Source: Metaphire vulgaris
Lineage: Eukaryota; Annelida; Clitellata; Crassiclitellata; Megascolecidae
DNA length: 64,000 bases
Assembly: GCA_018105865.1 (NCBI GenBank)
Contig: CM030872.1
Span: forward strand, 8,229,016 to 8,293,015
Direction of reading: 5' to 3'
The notes under the pieces: model-generated
Databases searched by the model: none
What the model saw: the letters and a program-made list of their open reading frames with translations, nothing else
Told to the model about the DNA's origin: nothing
Program-made: the position numbers and the translations under genes
Shown: piece after piece, positions 49,968 to 64,000 of the stretch
Numbering within the stretch: the first letter of the stretch is position 1
Layout of the letters: the number at the start of each line of letters is the position of its first letter

Positions 49968-51500
49968 TCTAGACTCTAGACAACTGTAACTCCCTTTCTC
50001 TTCGGCGTTGCAAGATCAAGGCCGCAGGAACTAAATGAAGAGTTCGAAATTGGTAGACTTTTTCACATATTCGAAAATTTACGGACAGACGCAAGGAGCT
50101 TGTTTTTACAGCATCCTGTTCTCTGTTCTCTGTTCGGCCCTGGTTCTCTCCCTCTGAAACATTGCCCGGTGGTTAAAGGTAAGCCACCGGTCATAGTCTG
50201 AAATCTTTACCATGGCTTTGGGTCCATTATTCCCTAGATGGAAATAATATATGCCAATGCACAAAGCTTGCTTTAAATAATAAATTAAGTAAACAAGGAC
50301 AACGAAAAACTGCCCATATCCGCTCAATTGACAGATAATGTGTGACACGGTCACTTGTTTGCACGTGACGCGGTCACTCAATAAACAAATTTCGCGTCCA
50401 GCTCAGTTGTCACCAGGCTGCGTCACGTGACACTCAGGTTCCAATAAAGACAAGTATTGTTATAGGTTCGAATATCATGCCAAATGACTAGCTATTACAA
50501 GCAAATATTTGTATTATCAATAACTCAATCAATAAACTTCTATGGCGCCACTATCATAATGCCCAGGGCATCAGCCGATGGCGCACCAAATCCAAATAGT
50601 ATTAGAGCCAGGTCAATCCGGAAAGATCAGTCAGAACAGCGGGGGAGCAATCTAAGGGGGATAAGACACGTCAAACAGGTATGAATTCAAAACCGAAAAA
50701 TTGGCTCAAATTTAATGTATGAACAAATAATAAAAATTCCTCCACCGAGGATTAGGCACAAATTGTGTCAGTACACCTGCCCAGGGCGCGATTTGTAGGG
50801 GGAAGGGGGGAATCTTCCCCTCCCTTCACTGACCAACTGCATTCCCCCTACTGCTACATCCCCACCACTACATCCCTTCACTGCTACATTTCCCAACAAC
50901 TACATCCCCCAAGCTCGACATACCCCCCCCCACTGCTCCAGGTCACAAATCGCACCCTACGCCAGCCTCCAATAAATGGTGTTCTTGGCAGACGCATTGA
51001 CGTCATTTCTGCTTAACCCTCGGTGGAGGAACTGTTATTATTTGAAAAATTGAGCCTTTATTAAAAAATTCTTCGGTGTTGGCCAGCGCTTAGTTTGATC
51101 TTCTTCCTTCTCTCAGATTCCAAGTAACGTTCTCCGAAATTCCTCTTCAGAACTCATCGATCGAATTCTAAAGGCAACGAGATGAATCGCAAATTCTGGA
51201 TCTGATGCTGGATCAAAAGCTTTCGAGCAAGAAACAGAAAATCCAGGTATTTTCAACTATACGACGTTTTAAGCACTGGCTTAATTAACCCCTTAACTGG
51301 GTATTTAACTGTAACTCAATGTAAAATGGACGGATATATCCGGGGTCCCCGGTTAAGGGGTTAAAGAATTGTTAAGAGCCAGATACGTGTTCAACGTTAG
51401 GCATGTATTTTGAGCATAAGAGTGCACTAGAATCCCCATATCTCTCCATTTTGTAAATTTTTGGACTACCAATTTAGAGATCGTTCTAAAAAGTGGGGCG
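49968..51500. other. Upstream of LARP4-like gene, no exon assigned
   Basis: A candidate short exon lies at 51118-51246: it ends MLDQKLSSKKQKIQ at CCAG|GTATTT, but its 5' half has stops in all frames. The LARP4 5' exons are therefore not assigned. A CCCCGGTTAAGGGGTTAA phrase near 51345 pairs with AACCCCTTAACTGGG at 51288, forming an inverted repeat. Confidence 0.4.
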
Positions 51501-51505
51501 ATGGG

Positions 51506-51685
51506 CAGGGTTTTTTCTAGGATTATCAATTTGGGGTATCGGTATATTATGGGGGTCGGTCCCTGCTGAAAAGTCTGACAAGCAAAAAAGGTCATCCCTG
51601 GCTCAAATTTGGGGGAGGTGTTGGAGAGGGTATCGGTCTCAAATTTTGGAGGTGTTGGGGTGTTAGGGGTGCAAAAATATCCATG
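51506..51685. mobile_element. hAT-like MITE, CAGGGTTATTTCTAGG family
   Basis: CAGGGTTTTTTCTAGGATTA to GCAAAAATATCCATG. Flanks GCGATGGG and GGTATGGG match at 6 of 8. Shared motif TGACAAGCAAAAAAGGTCAT. Confidence 0.78.
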
Positions 51686-52083
51686 GGTATGGGGTTGACT
51701 GGAAAATCTGCGGGGAAATATCTGGCTGCCGAAAGAAACGGCAGAATTAGGCTCTAACCATGATATTTTGCGCTCTTTTCTAAGTAAACTAGACAGTTAT
51801 TTATAACCAAATTTCCGATAAATTAAATTTCTCTGGCCGAGTCTCTTCCACGATCAAGATGGCACCACATTAAATCAAAGTAATTTTAAAGCTTTTTTCA
51901 ATTGTTATTGCAATTGCACTTCGATTAGACCTATATTGCGCCTCTGCATGCTAACTGTCCACGTGTCCGTGGTTAACGTCGCACCAGAGAATAAATTAAC
52001 TGTGTTAATCTAGTTTGAATTGACAATTATTTGGAACTGATTTATTAATATTAATGAATTACCTTGTTGCCAATTTTATCCAG

Positions 52084-57421
<5,338 letters not shown>

Positions 57422-57521
57422 ATCACTCAGGAGTGGATAGAAAGATATACATTATACAATCAGCGTTGAAAGTGACTGAAGCACAACTCTTAATTATTGA
57501 ATTAATTTTAAGCAGTCTAAA

Positions 57522-57682
57522 CAGTGTTTTATCCAGACTGCAGAGTTTTTTCGCGGGATTGACTTGGCTGGAAGTTAAGATGCACAGTTTAATGCACAAA
57601 TCAAATTATTTCGTGGGGGATTTTGAGGGTTTTTGGGGTGGGGAATCCCCCTAACAGACCTGGGTTCCTGGATGAAACACTG
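57522..57682. mobile_element. hAT-like MITE, CAGTGTTTTATCCAGAC family
   Basis: CAGTGTTTTATCCAGACTGC to CCTGGATGAAACACTG. Flanks AGTCTAAA and AGTTTGAA match at 6 of 8. Confidence 0.78.
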
Positions 57683-57765
57683 AGTTTGAATCTTCCGTTA
57701 TAGGAAATATTCAGTGTATTGCTCAGAGTTGTTTCCTGGGCATTCGCATATCAGCCATGGATAAT

Positions 57766-57769
<4 letters not shown>

Positions 57770-57807
<38 letters not shown>

Positions 57808-58092
57808 AATGTTCTTGTCTACAGCCATGGATATTGCATATATATATATATATAATATTATATATACTTTATATATAACGAATGTTCTTGTCTACAACAA
57901 TCGATGTTTCTATACGAGCGGTTTGATGGAATTGTCACCCAAGCAGTGGCATCCCACCATCACCACCACCACCACCACTACGGCTGTCATAACTCTTTTC
58001 CTGTCCCACTCTCGCGGGATCTATCATATGGATTCTGTGGCGGACTTTATCTCTTATAAAATCCTAGAAGACGGTGGTCGCCGCCACTAGAT
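57770..58092. other. Duplicated TTCTTGTCTACA block and possible exon
   Basis: (TA)n tracts surround two copies of GAATGTTCTTGTCTACA (about 57808, 57880). An open stretch near 57940-58050 reads [10 protein letters not shown] and beyond, but stops quickly and has no clear donor. Whether it belongs to the LARP4 gene is unresolved. Confidence 0.35.
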
Positions 58093-58122
58093 GGCGCCGG
58101 GGAATTTTCACCGAACGTTGTA

Positions 58123-58258
58123 CAGTAAAACCTCGATATGACGAACTCGGCTATAACGTATCCTCGGCTATAACGGTCCCCATTGGACAAAACGTGCCTC
58201 GTATATAACGCACTGAATTTTACAGACCCGTTAAGTACGTTCTAACGAAGTTCTACTG
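58123..58258. mobile_element. Pogo-like GTTATAACG MITE
   Basis: CAGTAAAACCTCGATATGAC to CTAACGAAGTTCTACTG, TA-flanked. Confidence 0.82.
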
Positions 58259-58930
58259 TACGCCTGGATAGATGTGGTCGTTAGAAGGTCCTAGATTAGC
58301 AGTTATGCGTTGAAATGGAAAATATCTGCAGAAGAGTTGGCGTTCTTTTTCTAGTTTAATGTTGTATTTGGTCGCTAGGTGGTTTTCGTATCGTCTTTTT
58401 TAGTCTTCGTTTGTCAATATTGTTCCGCGGAAGTATTTTTGCGTTCCATATGTGCGTGAGTTTCTTCGTTGCTTGCGTTTTTCTTCCGCCCTGTGACAGG
58501 GACTGTTTTAAGAAAAATTTATCGCTGTACTAAGCTCAGAAAATTTGTAGACTTCCGCGCAAAAACAGGCCAAAAATAGGTGGTCTGGAAAGTTTATCAC
58601 TGCACAAAGCACAGAAAATTGCATTTTACCGCTGCACATTTTCATTTTATGCACTGCACATTTTGTGTATCACTGCACGTCAAAACAGGCCCTGCCCTGT
58701 GGTAACCCTAGGGTATGCAAGGCAGTGGCGTAGCCAGGATTTTACAGAATGGGAGGGGAGGCACGTCGACATTTTTGGATTTAAGAAGTCTTTATGAGAA
58801 AAACATCGTTTTCAACTTTCTTGAATTAGCCTCAGTCTCATGCATTGCCTTCTGTCCCAACTCCTCAACGATTTTGCGCTAAGCGAACGACTTGTCCCAG
58901 TTCGAATAGGGGAGACAGGGTCTCTCGGTG

Positions 58931-59132
58931 CAATGTTTAATATAGACTTCTGGGCTTCAGGGGGGGGAGGAACTGACAAAGCCGGGGGGAATTTGAAATT
59001 TCCGGGGTCGGGGGAATTCTGTTAGGGGCTGCTGTTAGTCCATGTAGTATGCCAAAATTCCCGGGAAATTTGAAATTTCCGGGATGGGGAAAAGGGCAAT
59101 TGTCCCCCGGAAACGGCCTAGATTAAACACTG
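58931..59132. mobile_element. hAT-like MITE, CAGTGTTTAATCTAGAC family
   Basis: CAATGTTTAATATAGACTTC to GGCCTAGATTAAACACTG. Flanks TCTCGGTG and CCTCGGTG match at 7 of 8. Confidence 0.85.
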
Positions 59133-59312
59133 CCTCGGTGATAGATAGGGCAGATGGGCGCCCCATGAAGAGGGCGCAAAGGGTTTCGTGGCCTTGCTTT
59201 GTGCTCTCTACTCGGCGTCGAAGGAACCGAAGTCATTTGAAATGACGTTGTCTCTCTCGATTCTAGATAGAAAATACTCTCTTTGCGGAGACGCCATAAT
59301 ATATTATCTCAC

Positions 59313-59526
59313 TCAGAGATGTCCACGGGTTGGGTTAGGTCAGAATTTTCCATATTGATGGTGGGTTTGGACGGGTCAGAAAATAAACCACGGTTTAGGA
59401 AACTGTAATGTACAGTATTACGGTGGATTGGGTTGGGATCAAGTAACCCTATTGCCGGGCATGGGTTGGGTTGGAGATTTGATTGGTTGAGGTTGGGTTC
59501 TAAAAAATGGACCCGTGGACATCTCT
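59313..59526. mobile_element. CAGAGATGTCCACGGG element (GGGTTGGGTT-rich)
   Basis: CAGAGATGTCCACGGGTTGG at the left, inverted at the right (CCCGTGGACATCTCTG). Flanks ATCTCACT and CTCCCACT match at 6 of 8. Confidence 0.75.
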
Positions 59527-59576
59527 GCTCCCACTGGCATCACGGTCAACGCGCCGACCAAGTGAGGCGAGAGAAA

Positions 59577-59583
59577 AAGAGAA

Positions 59584-59677
<94 letters not shown>

Positions 59678-59691
59678 GAGAAAGAGAGACG

Positions 59692-59752
<61 letters not shown>
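59577..59752. repeat. (GA)n/(GAAA)n microsatellite
   Basis: Two GA runs around a GAAA block (59644-59680). Confidence 0.95.
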
Positions 59753-59755
<3 letters not shown>

Positions 59756-60460
59756 GGGCTGGCAGCATACATCGGTTTTATGATCCTAGCGTCGTCATAC
59801 GCCCGACCGACCGTTACCCAGCCCCCGGACCAACGCCCCGGCGGTCGCCAATACGGCCGCTCCCGTCCTCTCCGCCTCGTCCCCTCTAGTCCCCGCTCGC
59901 TGTCATCTGATTTTCCTCTATCGATTTCCGTTCGCCGGGCACCAACATTGATCCGAATATACCGGGCTCCATTGAAAGGATTGATAGCAGAATTCTGCCA
60001 GTTCTCGGAATCCGTCGAAAGTGTGTATTTTGGACGAGAGAAAAAGAGAAAAGGAAAACGGGCGCAGATATTTCTCGTTGAATGATTTCGCTTCTATGCT
60101 GGCTGTAGGGCGCTGTGTGGGAGCTTGCTTTCAAGTGGGAGTTATTTGCTAAAACCAGGTGAGATTGTTTTTTTAAAAGAAAAACGCAAGAACTTCACGT
60201 TTGTGTCCAAAATTATTAAAAATTGAGCGGTCAAATTACATTAGAAGTATCGACGAAAATTGTTTTACTGGCGAATACCCGGGACCACAGCCCCCCACTG
60301 GCCCCCCTCGGCACGCTACTGTTAAGAGGCGCTGTAAAAGTCCAGTATTACATTACATTCATTACTGTACATGTTATCTTTTACATTTTAAGACGTTATA
60401 TTCAAGTAAATTTCAATTGTCTTGAAAACCCAAATAAAATTCGTATGTGCAAAATAAATG
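59753..60460. other. GC-richer region, no gene assigned
   Basis: 59760-59950 is Pro/Arg-coding in two frames with CGG/CCG content, unlike its neighbours, but no domain or credible acceptor was recognised. Confidence 0.4.
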
Positions 60461-60473
60461 TGGGTGCTGTAGG

Positions 60474-60584
60474 CGTGGCCGGACAAAATGTCACGGACAA
60501 AATGTCACGCTTTAGGGTTAGGATTAGAGTCAGGGTTACATTTTGTCCGTGACATTTTGTCCGCGAACATTTTGTATTACCACC
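60474..60584. mobile_element. Palindromic ACAAAATGTC MITE
   Basis: GGACAAAATGTCACGGACAA at the left, inverted at the right (TTTTGTCCGTGACATTTTGT). A 9-bp direct repeat TGCTGTAGG flanks it (60465-60473, 60585-60593). Confidence 0.78.
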
Positions 60585-60659
60585 TGCTGTAGGACCTTCT
60601 ATTGATTCAATAACTAACAATTTCCCAACTACGAGAAGAAATCGAAATCACCGTACAAT

Positions 60660-60980
60660 GTGGTTTTCACACAGGCTTACTTAGACACAGGGCTGCCGAG
60701 AGAAATTCCGGGCCCCGGAACAAAGAAAATTTGCGGGCCCTTAAGAAAAATTTATCAAGTCTCCAAAAACCTGACAAGCAAAAAAATAAGAAGAAAACCG
60801 TTATCAACTCTCCAAAAACAGCCTGACAGGCAGAAAAAGTTGTCAATTCTCCAAAAAACACCACGAGAAGCTAATCGTTACCGGATCTGGGCCCCTGAAA
60901 ACTCCATGGGCCCCGGTACAATGTACCGACTGCACCCCCTCTCTTCAGGCCTGCTTAGACTCCTAAACCACTTAAAATCA

Positions 60981-61065
<85 letters not shown>
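60660..61065. mobile_element. CTAAACCAC-(ATT)n repeat split by a hAT-like MITE
   Basis: GTGGTTTTCACACAGGCTTA is interrupted by 60688-60953 (CAGGGCTGCCGAGAG to TCTTCAGGCCTG; flanks CTTAGACA and CTTAGACT, 7 of 8), then CTAAACCACTTAAAATCACA and ATT to 61064. The insert is the same family as 6039-6271, inverted. Confidence 0.85.
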
Positions 61066-61336
61066 GGAATTACTTTGCTTTTCTCTTTAAGGTCCTAGCA
61101 GCTGTGAGATTGAAATGCGTGTTGAATTCAAGCATTCATCAATGAGAAAGATCTTTGATTGTATTATCAGACACACGTAACAGTCTATACTGTATTTTAT
61201 CGATTGTGTCGTATCTTGTTAATTATCTAAAGCTTTGCGGATGAATTCGCAGATAAATGAACAAGATCTGGTCGATTTCGTCACTTCAATCAATTGCAGA
61301 TGGTTGCACAATTCCAAAAACATTCAAAACACGTAT

Positions 61337-61455
61337 CTGTGTCTGTCTCTGTCTCTGTCTCTCTCTCTGTCTCTCTGTCTCTACCTGTCTGTCTCTGTCT
61401 CTCTCTGTCTCAGTCTCTCTGTTTCTCTCTGTCTATGTGTCTGTGTCTTTGTGTC

Positions 61456-61500
<45 letters not shown>

Positions 61501-61697
61501 ATCTACCTGTCTGTCTCTGTCTGTCTCTGTCTGTCTCTGTCTATGTGTCTATGTGTCTGTGTGTCTGTGTGTCTGTGTCTCTGTCTGTCTGTCTCTCTCT
61601 CTCTCTGTCTCTCAGTCTCTCAGTCTCTGTCTCTCTGTCTCTATCTCTGTCTGTCTGTCTGTCTGTCTCTGTCTCTGTCTCTCTCTGTCTCTGTCTC

Positions 61698-61767
<70 letters not shown>
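61337..61767. repeat. (CT)n/(CTGT)n compound microsatellite
   Basis: CTGTCT variants, ending in a pure CT run of about 60 bases. Confidence 0.95.
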
Positions 61768-61769
<2 letters not shown>

Positions 61770-61770
<1 letters not shown>

Positions 61771-62812
61771 CACTCTAAGTTGTCCTATTGCTTGCTCTAA
61801 ATCAACCATTTCGCGTTAGTTTTGAAGTGCTCTGCGAATTTTCAATGTTTTTAGCCAGAAGAGAAACGCCAAACCGTGTACCATTAGAATGACCGAGCCT
61901 TGATGTTACCGCTCTGACGCTACAATAAAAGTCCCCGATGATACATAATCTTTCCCTTGCTATGGTCCATCACTGAAGCGTGTGCCAACCGTTAATTCGG
62001 GGTAATGTCCCGTAAATTGCGAAAATGGCGCTATAAAAATGCACGGCGTTTCGTCTGCATCAAACAAGTTGCCACATAACTGATAGGGCCTAACGGCGGA
62101 ATAATTGAGTGCCAAGCGGGAATTTCACACCTCTGTCGAACGAAAGCTTTTGTGCTGCCGCGCTTCGAAGTAGTATCTGAGAAAATGTTTTTCCATGGAA
62201 ATCGGTTTGCTGGGTGGCACCTGCCACAATGATGAAACAGGTGTCTTGGTCAACGCGCGGTGGTTGAAGGCTCGAGGAGAATAGAAACTCTGGATTGACC
62301 TTTACGAAGAAACTGGTTTTTGCAAGTCAGTATATGAAACGTGCGAAAATCTTACATTTCGGCAGAATTTTCTAGGAAAAAAACCACTCACCGACAAAAG
62401 GCAAGACGAATTGAATAGGCTAGCGTCATTTTCGGTCACTTCTTGGGGCACATACGTACGTGACGCATACCCCACCATCTCCTCCTTAGCTTTGTCACGT
62501 GTAATCGTGTTCAAGTTTATTGCCCTCATCGGCGTGTAATGTCAGCTCTATTTACATTGCTCTTCTCGGGTTTTCCTGTTTTATGGCGATCACGTGACGA
62601 CAGTGGCGTAACCATGGGGAGGGTGGTTTGGGGGTTAAAACCTCCATTTGGGTGCCGACGAAAATTTTTTGTTAATGTATTTCCATACATTTTTCATTTT
62701 CGGACGCGGTTTTGAGGGTCAAAACCCCCTAGGAGCTGCTGACCAAATTTTTAATCGTTCAATCTCTCGTTTATCGAGAAAGATAGACTCAACATAGGCC
62801 TATTGCTTAGTG

Positions 62813-62815
<3 letters not shown>
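61770..62815. other. Intergenic, no gene recognised
   Basis: A GTGGCGTAACCATGG element end lies near 62603, with GGGGTTAAAACCTCCATTTG inside and no matching right end. Otherwise unique-looking. Confidence 0.45.

Positions 62816-62879
<64 letters not shown>
62816..62879. repeat. (TA)n microsatellite
   Basis: Pure TA run. Confidence 0.95.
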
Positions 62880-62882
<3 letters not shown>

Positions 62883-62984
62883 CATGAATATTGTGCTTTA
62901 AAATATATGTGCAAAGATATTGAGCATCTATAAATAAGGCATGTGTATAGAAGGTATTCTATACACACTTATATACAGTATGTA

Positions 62985-63163
62985 CAGTAGAACTTCGTTA
63001 TAACGCAATTAATGGGTCTGTACAACAATTTAGTACGTCATATTCGAGGTACGTTATATCCAACACCATCCAATACGGTAGCGAATCGCATGGGACCGTA
63101 CATTGCGGTACATTATAACCGAGGATACGTTATAACCAAGTCCGTTATAACGAAGTTCTACTG
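62985..63163. mobile_element. Pogo-like GTTATAACG MITE
   Basis: CAGTAGAACTTCGTTATAAC to GTTATAACGAAGTTCTACTG, TA-flanked, the best-preserved copy. Confidence 0.87.
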
Positions 63164-63284
63164 TATTATAGCATAGGAATTATGTTCTTGTTTTGATTCT
63201 GCGGTGATCACGTGACCACCGGTGTCAACCGTAAAGCCTTTCTTACATCACTGCATTGTAGGACGACTGACGACGTATCTGATA

Positions 63285-64000
63285 ATGACGACCGCTGATG
63301 ATGACACCAACAGTTCACTTTACGATACATTACGCTTTACAGTCAGCAGCAGCAGCAGCAGCAGCAGCAGTAGCGCCGTTCGGTTCGACCACGGCGTAAT
63401 GACGTCATCGGGACAGACGACAGTCGGCGAACAAGCAGCCGACACGAGTTTGCCTCTCGATAACAATTATTACACCGGAAGTTCGGTGATTACGACCGCT
63501 TCCGGAAATGACGTCACTCTCTTCGAATCGATCGTCGCCAAGATGTCCGCAACAACAACAACAATTGACTCCGGTTCCGGATTTCACGGCTTCGGAATCT
63601 ACACGTCCTCCTCCTCCTCCTCCTCCTCCTCCTCCTCCTCGTACGTCTCGACGACACGACTGCAGACGATCTTCCACGACACCCGACCTTGGATCGACCT
63701 TGACCTCCCCGCCGACGGTCACGTGACGATTTCGCCGCCGTCGCCGTCGCCGTCGCCGTCCTCCGGGTATTTCTACGCGGCCGGGATCGTGGTCGGAGCC
63801 CTGGCGGTCCTCTTTCTCCTGTCCGCCGTCGCCTTGCTCGTCTGCCGCAGACGCCTGCTCCTAGCCGCCTACTACTCCTCCTCCTCCTCCTCCTCCGCCT
63901 ACCGCAGCCTGCCTTCGGAAGGCGACGCCGCCACCCCGGGCCCCGCCGGGTGCCACTACGATTACCTCTACCGACCGATGCGTAAGACCGGATCACACCT
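63285..64000 (+). CDS. Ser-rich single-pass membrane protein (3' incomplete)
   Basis: A plus-strand frame is open from 63216 to the window edge. The first Met is at 63285 (MTTADDDTNSSLYDTLRFTV). It encodes a Ser run from AGC codons, an Asp/Ser/Thr-rich ectodomain with a second Ser run from TCC codons, then IFHDTRPWIDLDLPADGHVT, SPPSPSPSPSSG, one strong membrane segment (YFYAAGIVVGALAVLFLLSA, VALLV), then CRRRLLLAAYY, a third Ser run and AYRSLPSEGDAATPGPAGCH. The Cys-Arg-Arg-Arg after the segment predicts N-out, C-in. No signal peptide is seen after Met 63285, so the first coding exon may lie upstream, or it is a type III protein. High GC sets it apart from its surroundings. The family is not recognised. 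Confidence 0.6.
   Translation, partial: MTTADDDTNSSLYDTLRFTVSSSSSSSSSSAVRFDHGVMTSSGQTTVGEQAADTSLPLDNNYYTGSSVITTASGNDVTLFESIVAKMSATTTTIDSGSGFHGFGIYTSSSSSSSSSSSSYVSTTRLQTIFHDTRPWIDLDLPADGHVTISPPSPSPSPSSGYFYAAGIVVGALAVLFLLSAVALLVCRRRLLLAAYYSSSSSSSAYRSLPSEGDAATPGPAGCHYDYLYRPMRKTGSH

Noticed and set aside
51118..51246. Possible LARP4 upstream exon
   Set aside because: Good-looking splice edges but stops in all frames over the first half; only the last 14 codons stay open.
59507..60085. 192-codon ORF with Arg/Glu start
   Set aside because: Its first half is a GA tract translation; the GC-richer second half is open in two frames and shows no domain.

Overview
The window is repeat-rich animal genomic DNA. 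Its genes are split into short exons with GT-AG introns of about 0.4 to 3.6 kb. There is no operon structure, and all long unbroken ORFs over repeats are simple-repeat translations. The HCN channel sequence looks most like the sea-urchin sperm (SPIH-type) HCN group as I remember it. Together with the repeat landscape this suggests a marine invertebrate deuterostome, perhaps an echinoderm. That is an inference that I could not test.

Layout. 0-16 kb: mostly microsatellites and small DNA transposons, with one minus-strand fragment (1098-1615) resembling the start of YqaJ/SWIM-type transposon-associated proteins. 16.1-33.2 kb (+): eight exons of an HCN pacemaker channel, from S1 through the cyclic-nucleotide-binding domain to the stop; the N-terminal exon was not found. 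33.2-38.3 kb: repeats, including a 5S-rRNA-headed SINE. 38.4-42.1 kb (+): five exons of a SAXO-like axonemal microtubule protein that appears complete (468 aa). 43.4-47.5 kb (-): four exons of a protein with one Ig domain and a C-terminal membrane anchor, convergent with the SAXO gene. 52.1-57.4 kb (+): six exons of a LARP4-family RNA-binding protein (La motif then RRM). 63.3-64.0 kb (+): start of a Ser-rich single-pass membrane protein running off the window.

HCN plus SAXO would both fit a sperm flagellum (membrane pacemaker and axoneme), but they are separate genes and co-function is inference. LARP4-type proteins bind poly(A) mRNA in the cytoplasm and have no evident link to the neighbours.

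The repeats are the most distinctive part. Many short terminal-inverted-repeat elements carry perfect or near-perfect 8-bp target duplications (hAT-like). Several different families share one internal A-rich motif. Elements are nested in each other and in microsatellites. Trinucleotide tracts repeatedly sit directly against splice sites. About half of the annotated introns show this last pattern.
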